Of a stretch of 64,000 nucleotides of DNA, positions 33,249 through 41,016 are shown in pieces. Below the pieces are notes generated by a model. The model was not told where the DNA came from, did not search any database, and saw only the letters and a list, made by a program, of their open reading frames with translations. The stretch lies in assembly GCF_039531695.1 (NCBI RefSeq), contig NZ_BAAAQN010000012.1:1-64000 (forward strand), given 5' to 3'. The number at the start of each line of letters is the position of its first letter. Position 1 is the stretch's first letter. A program made the position numbers and the translations under genes. This DNA comes from Catenulispora yoronensis. GTDB lineage: Bacteria > Actinomycetota > Actinomycetes > Streptomycetales > Catenulisporaceae.

Positions 33249-34210
33249 CGGTAGAACACCTTCCGCTCCAGGACCCCGAACTGGATCGCGGTGAGTATCA
33301 GCACGATGAACAAGAGCACGATCGCATAAGCGCTTGCCGCGCCCAGATCGCTGTTCCCGTTCTCAAAGCCCTTGTTGTAGATCGCGTAGACCAGCGTCAT
33401 CGCCTTGCCCCCGGGCCCGCCCTCCGGGGCCAGGACCCGGATGGCGGTGAACGCCTGGAGCGAGTTGATGGTGGAGACCACTGTGAGGAAGAACAGTTGC
33501 GGCGACAGCAGCGGCACCATGATCGACCGGTGCAGCCGCCAACCGGTCGCTCCGTCCAACCGCGCGGCCTCTACGATGTCGGCCGGGATCGCGGCCACAC
33601 CGGCCGACAGCACCAGCACGTTGTAGCCCAGGGTGAGCCAGATCTGTACCGCCGCCACCGACAGCAGCACCCACTTGGGATCCGTCAGCCATCCCACCGG
33701 CTGCGCGCCGAAATGGCCCAGCATCCCGTTGGCGATACCGACGACCGGGTTGTAGATCACCGCGAAGATGACCGACGCGCTCGCGGCGGAGAAGGCGAAC
33801 GGCAGGGCGAACGCGCTGCGGAAGATCCGGATGCCTCGGATGCGCGACTCCATCAGCAGCACCAGCGCCAGCGCTCCCAGTACCCCCGGGATGACAGTGA
33901 GCAAGGTGAACAGCGCGGTGGTGCTCAGGATCGTGTAGAAGTCCGGGTCGTCGAACATCTCACTGAAGTGTTTGAACCCTACATAGCGCGACGAGTTCCC
34001 GAAAATATCCGACCCGTGCGTGCTGAGCACGAACGATTCGATCAGCGGATACAGGATGAACATCGCGAAGACGACCAGTGACGGCAGCAGGAACAGCCAG
34101 GCCAGGCCGTGATCTCGGGATAGCAGTGGCGAGCGCCGCCTCCGCGCTCCCCTTGACGTGGTATCAGCAACAGCGTCGGTACTTTCCAACGCCCCGTCTA
34201 GCGCAGCCAA
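33245..34210 (-). CDS. carbohydrate ABC transporter permease (UgpA/MalF type)
   Basis: About 321 residues with six helices (LAWLFLLPSLVVFAMFILYP first). The EAA loop is in IPADIVEAARLDGATGWRL and the ending is ILTAIQFGVLERKVFYR. It is the partner of the UgpE-like permease downstream. The frame is open to 34264, but TTG 34210 is preferred because AAGGGG lies 7 bases before it; the exact start is uncertain. It is the first gene of the importer operon and is divergent from DUF475, with about 310 bp between them for promoters. Confidence 0.87.
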   Translation of the reverse strand: MAALDGALESTDAVADTTSRGARRRRSPLLSRDHGLAWLFLLPSLVVFAMFILYPLIESFVLSTHGSDIFGNSSRYVGFKHFSEMFDDPDFYTILSTTALFTLLTVIPGVLGALALVLLMESRIRGIRIFRSAFALPFAFSAASASVIFAVIYNPVVGIANGMLGHFGAQPVGWLTDPKWVLLSVAAVQIWLTLGYNVLVLSAGVAAIPADIVEAARLDGATGWRLHRSIMVPLLSPQLFFLTVVSTINSLQAFTAIRVLAPEGGPGGKAMTLVYAIYNKGFENGNSDLGAASAYAIVLLFIVLILTAIQFGVLERKVFYR

Positions 34211-34521
34211 TCCCAAACCCCTTAGACACCATGCCCAGATGCGGGAACTGTCGACAGCCCGCAACGCCCCGCGACACCGATCAGCTTGGCGGCGGACCCG
34301 AAACGAACGGTAACGCGCGGACGTACCCCAGTCGACAAGTTACGGGGGGCGAGACAGAGTGCGAAGGTTCCTTCGCTACAACCCGGCCGTGTATTCGAAG
34401 TCTGAATAGGGCATCCTAAGAAACAGAGACGGTGGGTGCGCGTCAGGCGGCCCGATCACTACGGCGCGGTCGGCTTCCGGCGTCCCGGACTGGCTGCGTG
34501 CTTGGCAGAAAGGGCCGTGAC

Positions 34522-35592
34522 ATGCGCGGACGGGACTTCGGGCTGGCCTACGGCGCCACCCTGTTGGGTTTAGCGCTCGCTCTGTGGCTCGGCGGCGTGC
34601 GCTCGGCGACCGTGGTGGCCATGCTGGCGGTGCTGGAAGTGGCCTTGTCCTTCGACAACGCGGTGGTGAACGCGACCGTGCTGCGGCGCTTCGACGAGCG
34701 CTGGCAGCGGTTGTTCCTGACCGTGGGCATCCTGATCGCGGTGTTCGGGATGCGCTTGCTGATCCCGCTCGTGGTCCTGGTCGCCGCCACCAGACAGAAT
34801 CCGTTCCACGTGGTGAGCTCCTCGATCAACGATCCCAACGGCTACTCCCACGAGATCCTCAACGTGCAGCCGCTGATCGCCGCGTTCGGCGGGGTCTTCC
34901 TGCTGATGATCTTCATGGACTTCTTCCTCAGCGACCATGACCAGATCTGGCTGCCGTTCTTCGAACGCCGCCTGGCCGCGCTCGGCGAGCGGTTCAAGCC
35001 GCTGGCGCTGGAGGCCTTCCAGGTGGTCGGAGTGATCCTGTTCCTGGTGGTCGCGGCGCTCACGTTCGGGCACGACCACCAGCTCGGCGTCCCGGTCGCC
35101 GGCCTGATCGGCCTGATCACCTACTTCACGATCAAGCGGCTGTCGGACAGCGCGGCTGACAAGAGCGAGATGCTCGCCGACGTCGGCAGCGACCAGCCGC
35201 CGCAGGGCCGCCAGGCGCTGATGCTGTTCCTGTACCTGGAAGTGCTGGACGCCTCGTTCTCCTTCGACAGCGTCATGGGCGGCTTCTCGGTCACTGTCGA
35301 CATCGCGCTGTTCACCATCGGCCTGGGCATCGGCGCCGCCTACGTTCGGAGCCTGACGGTGTTCCTGGTCCGCAAGAAGGCGTTGGACAAGTACGTCTAC
35401 CTTGAGCACGGCGCGTACTACTCCATCGGCATCCTCGCGGTGCTGCTGCTGGTGGAGATCGGCAAGGACGTCCCGGACTGGGTCGCCTCGATCGCCGGCA
35501 CGTCGATGATCGTGGCGGCTTTCGTCCACTCGGTGGTGAAAGCACGGGGGGAAAGCAGCGCGGGCGCCGATTTCCCGGCCGCACGGACCTGA
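34522..35592 (+). CDS. DUF475/TerC-like integral membrane protein
   Basis: A 356-residue protein with about nine helices. It carries two acidic repeat motifs typical of TerC/DUF475: LEVALSFDNAVVNATVL near residue 42 and LYLEVLDASFSFDSVMGGF near 237. Their Asp/Glu residues inside helices suggest metal-ion transport. DUF475 proteins occur in tellurium-resistance and metal-homeostasis loci, but here the gene is alone, with no ter genes. ATG 34522 has AAGGG upstream. An ordinary helix-rich C-terminus ends in a short hydrophilic tail. Confidence 0.9.
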   Translation: MRGRDFGLAYGATLLGLALALWLGGVRSATVVAMLAVLEVALSFDNAVVNATVLRRFDERWQRLFLTVGILIAVFGMRLLIPLVVLVAATRQNPFHVVSSSINDPNGYSHEILNVQPLIAAFGGVFLLMIFMDFFLSDHDQIWLPFFERRLAALGERFKPLALEAFQVVGVILFLVVAALTFGHDHQLGVPVAGLIGLITYFTIKRLSDSAADKSEMLADVGSDQPPQGRQALMLFLYLEVLDASFSFDSVMGGFSVTVDIALFTIGLGIGAAYVRSLTVFLVRKKALDKYVYLEHGAYYSIGILAVLLLVEIGKDVPDWVASIAGTSMIVAAFVHSVVKARGESSAGADFPAART

Positions 35593-35710
35593 CCGCCCGG
35601 ACGCGTCGGGCTGACCCGCCGGCCGGACTCCCCGGCCCGGCTCCCCGCCCCGGCCAGGACCTGCGTCCCGGCGCGGCGGATCCGGTCAGCCCGCCGCCTC
35701 CGCAGCCCAG

Positions 35711-36205
35711 TCAGGCGCCGCGGTGCCCGCCCGAACCGTTGGTCGAGTGCACGCCGACGGCAACCCGCCACGTCTGAAGCATGACGAGCTCTGAGATCCG
35801 CCAGCCCTTCTCGGTGCGGCGGAAACCGACGAAGTAGTAGCCGCCGCCGGGGTTCCAGATCTCGTTCTTCTGCCCCGGCACGCGCAGCGACATAGGGTTG
35901 AAGAAGTGTGCCTCCACGCAGGCGGTGTCCTCGTGGATGTCGAACCGCCGGTTCACGATCAGGTGCGCCCGCACCGGAACCTGGCTCAACGCGCTCTCCA
36001 GCCACGCCTGGGCGTCCGCCACTGAACCCCGCGGACCCCCGCTGGATTGGTAGTCGAACACCGCGTCGTCGGTCGACAACCGTGTGAGTTCCGTCACCTG
36101 ATCGGTGTCGATCGCGACCGCGTAGGCCGTGAGCAGGTCATCTAGTGCGAAGCGGTCGGTTATCGCCTGCTCGCTTCTCAAAGCAGCCTCCAAATGAACG
36201 TGCAT
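35711..36205 (-). CDS. NTF2-like (SnoaL-type) nuclear transport factor 2 family protein
   Basis: A 164-residue cone-shaped alpha+beta fold. The helical start ITDRFALDDLLTAYAVAIDTDQ is followed by LSTDDAVFDYQSSGG and strands (AHLIVNRRFDIHEDTACVEAHFF, YYFVGFRRTEKGWRISELVM). Such proteins act as small enzymes (isomerase, cyclase or dehydratase) or as binding domains; no specific role can be assigned. ATG 36205 is the first sensible start and has no clear ribosome-binding site. It is divergent from the RsbW-like gene. Confidence 0.8.
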   Translation of the reverse strand: MHVHLEAALRSEQAITDRFALDDLLTAYAVAIDTDQVTELTRLSTDDAVFDYQSSGGPRGSVADAQAWLESALSQVPVRAHLIVNRRFDIHEDTACVEAHFFNPMSLRVPGQKNEIWNPGGGYYFVGFRRTEKGWRISELVMLQTWRVAVGVHSTNGSGGHRGA

Positions 36206-36328
36206 TCGCAGGAGTGAATCTGCCGTGCAGGGGGCATGACTGCCAAGGCACGGACAGCAGGGCAACTGTACCGACGGCGGGGGAGCCGTTCCGAAACGGG
36301 ACGTAGCGCGCCACGATCGTGTGAGGTG

Positions 36329-36811
36329 ATGGAAGTGCTCGGGGTCGGGCGGGAGCCGCAGTGCGGTTACCGGATCACCTTCGCGGTGCCCACCAAGTCC
36401 GAGGGGGCCTCGGCCGCGCGCCGTGTCGCGCGCGAGATCCTGGTGGACTGGGGGCTGGACCTGGACGAGCCGGTGATCGATTCGGCGATCGTGATCATCA
36501 GTGAGCTGGTCACCAACACGGCCAAGCACGCGGCGCTGTTGTGCCGCCAGGCCGAGGTGACGCTGGCGCTGGAGTACGGCTGCCTGTCGGTGGCCGTGCA
36601 CGACCGGCACCCGCACCGCCCGAAGGCGCTGCTCAGCCCGCATCCCGACGACAGCGGCGGCTGGGGCCTGCAACTGGTCCGGGACCTGACGGCCGAGGTG
36701 GGCGGCCGCACAGAAGTGCCGGCCGACGCCGACGGGGGCGGTAAGACAGTGCGGGTGGAGTTGCCGTTGCGGGCCGCCGGGTATTGGGCGGCCTCGGCAG
36801 GCGCGGCGTAG
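36329..36811 (+). CDS. ATP-binding protein, RsbW-like anti-sigma/HATPase family
   Basis: A 160-residue GHKL-type ATPase domain. The N box is VIISELVTNTAKHA near residue 58, then VAVHDRHPHRPKAL (G1-like) and GGWGLQLVRDLTAEVGG (G2), ending KTVRVELPL. This is the stand-alone HATPase_c_2 type numerous in Streptomyces-like genomes, a serine kinase or partner-binding anti-sigma factor. ATG 36329 fits the usual domain N-terminus; an earlier ATG at 36236 is in frame but would leave only 30 bp to the divergent gene. No sigma or anti-anti-sigma gene adjoins. Confidence 0.85.
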   Translation: MEVLGVGREPQCGYRITFAVPTKSEGASAARRVAREILVDWGLDLDEPVIDSAIVIISELVTNTAKHAALLCRQAEVTLALEYGCLSVAVHDRHPHRPKALLSPHPDDSGGWGLQLVRDLTAEVGGRTEVPADADGGGKTVRVELPLRAAGYWAASAGAA

Positions 36812-36981
36812 GCCGCGACCGTGGCTTCATAGACAGCGGCTTCATCGACAGCGGTGGATCACCAGCTCACGACAGCTCGCATCGCCTACGGCTCACAGGC
36901 CGGTGGATCGGATGGAGCGGGACCTACGGGCCCGCATCGCGAAGTGGACTAGAGAACCAAGCGCAATCTCAGCGAAACGCT

Positions 36982-37023
36982 TAAGGCGGAGCGCATCCCG
37001 ATCACGGGATGCGCGCCGCCTTA
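36982..37023. terminator. long bidirectional terminator hairpin
   Basis: The left arm TAAGGCGG-A-GCGCATCCCG (36982-37000) and the right arm CGGGATGCGC-G-CCGCCTTA (37005-37023) pair with a single mismatch around loop ATCA. The stem can extend outward through AACGC/GCGTT. It lies between convergent genes. Confidence 0.85.
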
Positions 37024-37155
37024 GCGTTCGCCGCCTTAGCGTTCGCCGCCTTAGCGTTCGCCGCCTTAGCGTTCGCCGCCTTAGCGTTCGCCGCCTTAGC
37101 GTTCGCCGCCTTAGCGTTCGCCGCCTTAGCGTTCACTGCCTTAGCGTTCACTGCC
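37021..37155. repeat. nine tandem copies of a 15-bp unit
   Basis: Seven identical copies of TTAGCGTTCGCCGCC are followed by two with TTAGCGTTCACTGCC. The first unit overlaps the 3' arm of the terminator (CCGCCTTAGCGTT), so the array looks like amplification of that arm. The array has no spacers and is not a CRISPR. Confidence 0.95.
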
Positions 37156-37214
37156 TATGTGTTTGTTTGCCTGTCTGCCGCCGAGCGCTGGGCTCGGGCT
37201 CCCGGGCTCCCGGC

Positions 37215-39968
37215 CTATTTCCGCTTGGGCTGCCCTACCGGCCGGATCGCCAGCCACGCCCCGGCGATGAACACCACCGTCAGCCCGCTGAGCGCGGCCA
37301 TGTCGCCGTACCAGGTTGCGGCGTCGTGTGCCTGGGTGGAGTCGCACTTCGCGGTCGGGAACGGCTCCGGCGCGGTGCCGTTGCACCCGCTGCCGGACAA
37401 CACGTCGTTGTTCGCGGTGGACGCTGTGGCCGAGTAGCCCCACTTTGCCGTCGCCAGATAGGCGGCCTGCGCCAGACCCGGCGTCTTGTTGACCGGGAAC
37501 GCTGAACCGGTGAACAGGAACTCGGCGAACAGCACCACCGGCAGGATGGTCAGCGCCTTGTCCGCGTTGGAGACGAAGGCCGAGATCAACAGACCGAAGG
37601 CCATGGCGGCCAAGCCGGACGACGCCACGCCGATGAAGACCTCGAACTGTCCTGAGGACATCACCGAGCCGTGCTCGGGCCCGCCCTGCCGCACGATGCC
37701 GAGGAACACCAGGACTGCGGACTGCGCGACGGTCAGGAGTCCGAGCAGGATCACTTTGGACAGCACATACGCGGATGGCGACAACCCGATCGCCCGTTCC
37801 CGCGTCAGGATCGGCCGTTCCTTCACGATCTCCCGGATCGAGTTGGACGCCCCGAGGTAGGTCGCGCCGAGGACCAGCGCCAGCAGCACCGACCCGGCCT
37901 TCTTCGACGCCACCGGGTCGCTGGCCGACAGGTCGTTGGAGCCGAGCACCGCCAGCATTAGCAGGCCCAGGATCGGCGCCTGCATGAACAGCATTAAAGT
38001 ATTGCGCTTGTCGGCCCACACCACCGAGCTGAAGCGCCGGAACAACGTGGACAACTGGTGGCCCCAGTGCGGGTTTGCCGCCGGGGTCGCGGCCTGCTGC
38101 GCGGCGGCCGGGCCGCCGCCATTGGCCTTGTTCAGCTGGGCGCCGAGAGGGGCCTGCACATACTGGTGGTCGGCCGGCGAGCCGGCGAACGCCGACTTGG
38201 CGTATCCGGGCGTGGCGCGGTCCAGGTCCTGGAACACCTCGGCGTAGGTGCCGCGGCTGAAGAACTGCAGCGTCTCCGGCGGCGGGCCGAAGAACGCGGT
38301 CTGCCCACCTGGGGCCAGGAACAGGATGCGGTCGCAGCGGTCCAGGCTCTGGATGCTGTGCGTCACGGTGATGACGGTGCGGCCGCCGTCCGCGAGGCGG
38401 CGCAGCAGGTCCATCACCGACTTCTCATAGCCCGGGTCCAGGCCGGAGGTGGGCTCGTCGAGGATCAGGAGCGAGGGGCGGGTCAGCAGCTCGATCGCCA
38501 CGGAGGTGCGCTTGCGCTGTCCGCCGGACAGCTTCTCCACGGCGAGGTCCGCGCGCTCGCTCAGTCCGAGCTCCGCCATGACCTCCTCGACGCGGTGATC
38601 GCGTTCAGCCGCCGCGGTGTCCGGGGGGAATCGCAGCTGGGCGGCGTAGCGCAGAGCATCGCGCACCTTCAGCTGCGGGTGGAGGATGTCGTCCTGTGGG
38701 ACGTAGCCGACACGGTTACGAAGCTCCGCGTAGTTCGCATAGAGATCGCGACCGTTATAGAGAACAGCGCCGTGGTCTGCAGGGCGGTTGCCAGTAAGAG
38801 CCTTCATCAGCGTCGACTTACCGGCGCCGGTCGGCCCGAGCACCGCCAAGAAGTCGCCGCCCTCCAGCGCGAAGCTGACATCGTCCAGCAGCACCTTCGT
38901 ACCGGCCAGCACTGAGAGGTTGGCCGCGGAGAACGTCACCGAACCGGTGTCGACGAACTCCTCAAGCTGGCCGTTGCGCAGCCGCAGCAGGTGGCGGCCG
39001 ATCGAGATGACCGCACCTTCCTGCACGCCCGCGCGGCCGACCCGGTTGCCGTTGACGAAAGTGCCGTTGTGGCTGCGCAGGTCGACGATCTCGAAACCGC
39101 TGCCGTTGGGCTGAAGGCGCAGCTCGGCGTGGAAGCGCGACACCTGGAGGTCGTGCAGCACGATGTCGTTGCCGGCGTCGCGGCCTATTCGCAGCTTGGT
39201 CGAGGTGTGGGCGGCGGTCTGGTAGACGCCGGTGTACTCACCCAGGCGAGGCTGTTGCGGCTGCTGGGCCGGCAGGTGCTGCGGGACGTAAGGGTTCTGC
39301 TGCGGGATGGCGCCCGGCTGCTGGGCCCAGGAGTGCGCACCGGGCGGCTGCTGCGGGTAGCCGGGCTGGCCGGGCTGACCCGGCTGACCCGCCTGCCCGG
39401 GCTGCGCCACCGGGCGCGGCGGCGGGATCTGCTGGAACCCGGGCGGCGGCTGCTGCGGCCCGGCCTGCGGCGGTGCCGTGGGAGCCTGCGCGACGTGCTG
39501 CTGCTGGGGCGCCGCCGGCCCGGCCGGCCCGGCCGACCCGGCCTGGCCATGCTGCGCGCCCTGGTTGGCCTGGCCGGCTTGGCCTGCCTGCCCGACATGG
39601 CCCGGGTGTCCCGGCTGCCCCGGCGGCGGCAGGTTCGGCCGCCGCGCGCCCGGCACCAACCGCACCTCCTGCCCGTCCACCGGGTGTCCGAGCCGGACCA
39701 CCACCGGTCCGGGCAGCGTCATCGGCTGGGTCAGTCGGGTGTTCTGCACGAACGTGCCCTGACTGCTGCTGTCCTCCAGGACCCACGCCCCGCCGCTCAC
39801 GTAGAGCGTGGCGTGCACACGCGACGCCCTCGGCTCGGAGACGATGACGTCGACTTGATTGGAGTCGCGGCCAATGACGACCCGGCGCGATCCGTCGAAG
39901 ACCCGTTCGCTTCCGTCGGGCAGGATCTGCAGTGTCAGAGGTGCGGTCTGTTCCGGTTGCTGGGACAC
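37215..39968 (-). CDS. FHA-domain ABC-2 type transporter (Rv1747-like)
   Basis: A 917-residue fusion. Two forkhead-associated domains come first: one with VVIGRDSNQVDVIVSEPRAS near residue 30, and the second with LRIGRDAGNDIVLHDLQVSR near 260. They are separated by ~140 residues of Gly/Gln/Pro/Ala-rich linker with GQAGQAGQAN-like repeats. Then comes an ATPase (GPTGAGKSTLMKAL, LSGGQRKRTSVAIEL, LLILDEPTSGLDP) and six helices at the C-terminus. The layout matches mycobacterial Rv1747, an exporter controlled by Ser/Thr kinase phosphorylation. GTG 39968 has AAGGA upstream. No kinase gene lies nearby. Confidence 0.92.
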   Translation of the reverse strand: MSQQPEQTAPLTLQILPDGSERVFDGSRRVVIGRDSNQVDVIVSEPRASRVHATLYVSGGAWVLEDSSSQGTFVQNTRLTQPMTLPGPVVVRLGHPVDGQEVRLVPGARRPNLPPPGQPGHPGHVGQAGQAGQANQGAQHGQAGSAGPAGPAAPQQQHVAQAPTAPPQAGPQQPPPGFQQIPPPRPVAQPGQAGQPGQPGQPGYPQQPPGAHSWAQQPGAIPQQNPYVPQHLPAQQPQQPRLGEYTGVYQTAAHTSTKLRIGRDAGNDIVLHDLQVSRFHAELRLQPNGSGFEIVDLRSHNGTFVNGNRVGRAGVQEGAVISIGRHLLRLRNGQLEEFVDTGSVTFSAANLSVLAGTKVLLDDVSFALEGGDFLAVLGPTGAGKSTLMKALTGNRPADHGAVLYNGRDLYANYAELRNRVGYVPQDDILHPQLKVRDALRYAAQLRFPPDTAAAERDHRVEEVMAELGLSERADLAVEKLSGGQRKRTSVAIELLTRPSLLILDEPTSGLDPGYEKSVMDLLRRLADGGRTVITVTHSIQSLDRCDRILFLAPGGQTAFFGPPPETLQFFSRGTYAEVFQDLDRATPGYAKSAFAGSPADHQYVQAPLGAQLNKANGGGPAAAQQAATPAANPHWGHQLSTLFRRFSSVVWADKRNTLMLFMQAPILGLLMLAVLGSNDLSASDPVASKKAGSVLLALVLGATYLGASNSIREIVKERPILTRERAIGLSPSAYVLSKVILLGLLTVAQSAVLVFLGIVRQGGPEHGSVMSSGQFEVFIGVASSGLAAMAFGLLISAFVSNADKALTILPVVLFAEFLFTGSAFPVNKTPGLAQAAYLATAKWGYSATASTANNDVLSGSGCNGTAPEPFPTAKCDSTQAHDAATWYGDMAALSGLTVVFIAGAWLAIRPVGQPKRK

Positions 39969-40051
39969 GCGCCCATCCTTACGGCTGGGACCTGCGCTGG
40001 GCAACGCGGTTCACGATGTTGGGACCCTGCATACCGCCCGGACTAGGGTTT

Positions 40052-40918
40052 CTACCGCTTTCGACCCACGCCGCCGTACAGCCAGTACTGCGACAGGTCT
40101 TCCGGCGGTGCCTCGTCCGGGCGCCACAACGGTATCCGCACCAGTCCGGGCTCGACGAGGTCGAAACCCTCGAAGAAGGCGGACACCTCGGCGTGGTCGC
40201 GCACGGCGCCGGTGGAGGACGTCTGATAGATCGGCCGCAGCCGGGCCTCGTCCACCGGCAGCAGATCCGAGCCGGCGTGCGAGATCACCAGGTGGCTGCC
40301 CGGGGCCAGGCGTTTGGTGAACGCCGCCAGGATCCCGGCCGGGTCGGCGTCGTCGGCGACGAAGTGCAGCACCGCCGCCAGCAGCAGCCCGACCGGCCGC
40401 TCGAAGTCGATAAGGCCGGTGACGTGCGGATGGCCGAGCACTGACTCCGGGTCGCGCAGATCGGCCTCGAAGACCCGGGTGCGGGCCTCGTCCGCGAGCA
40501 GCGCGCGGCCGTGCACCGTGACCAGCGGATCGTTGTCGACATAGACCACGGCGGCGTCGGGATGCACCGACTGCGCGATCTCGTGGGTGTTCCCGGTGGC
40601 CGGGAGCCCCGCGCCGAGGTCCAGGAACTGGGTGACGCCCTGCCCGGCCACGTATCGGACCGCCCGCCCCAGGAACGCGCGGTTGGCGCGGGCCAGCAGC
40701 GGAACCCCCGGCATGGCCTCGGCCATGCGGTCGGCGACATCGCGGTCGGCGGCGAAGTTCTGCTTCCCGCCGATCCAGTAGTCGTAGACACGCGCCGGAT
40801 GCGCCGTGGAAGTGTCCAGCCGGTAGGCCGCGTCCGCAGCGTCCGCCGAACGGTCGCCGGCGACGGGATCCGACCAGGGGGTCTTCGCGCTTCCCGGTTC
40901 TTCGGCGTCAGCGGTCAT
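40052..40918 (-). CDS. SAM-dependent methyltransferase, DUF574 family
   Basis: A 288-residue actinomycete-specific methyltransferase (Methyltransf_19/DUF574). The family hallmark ARVYDYWIGGKQNFAADR is near residue 42, then FLDLGAGLPATGNTHEIA (SAM motif I) near 98, VVYVDNDPLVTVHGRALL (motif II), and FEGFDLVEPGLVRIPLWRP near the end. Members are numerous in sporulating actinomycetes, and some sit near developmental regulators; the target is unknown. It lies 83 bp after (upstream in transcription of) the FHA transporter on the same strand, but linkage is not clear. Confidence 0.9.
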   Translation of the reverse strand: MTADAEEPGSAKTPWSDPVAGDRSADAADAAYRLDTSTAHPARVYDYWIGGKQNFAADRDVADRMAEAMPGVPLLARANRAFLGRAVRYVAGQGVTQFLDLGAGLPATGNTHEIAQSVHPDAAVVYVDNDPLVTVHGRALLADEARTRVFEADLRDPESVLGHPHVTGLIDFERPVGLLLAAVLHFVADDADPAGILAAFTKRLAPGSHLVISHAGSDLLPVDEARLRPIYQTSSTGAVRDHAEVSAFFEGFDLVEPGLVRIPLWRPDEAPPEDLSQYWLYGGVGRKR

Positions 40919-41016
40919 GGCGCCGGATCATACCCCGGACGGTCGAACCCTGATACTCCGATCGAGCTACCCTCTGCTCCCGGCAACGCCGCTGCTCCGG
41001 CGAGGCCGGGCCCAGG

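Larger units (their letters stand above)
36812..37214. other. 403-bp convergent intergenic region with hairpin and tandem array
   Basis: It holds no gene. Its contents are a long terminator hairpin (36982-37023) and nine 15-bp repeats (37021-37155), listed separately. Open frames through the array are just the repeat translated as Leu-Ala-Phe-Ala-Ala or Val-Arg-Arg-Leu-Ser and are not genes. Confidence 0.75.

Noticed and set aside
30873..34210. Complete self-contained sugar ABC importer
   Set aside because: No ATPase gene is in or beside the operon; it must use a shared ATPase from elsewhere.
37021..37155. CRISPR-like array
   Set aside because: Units are 15 bp and directly abutting, with no spacers and no cas genes; it is a simple tandem repeat.
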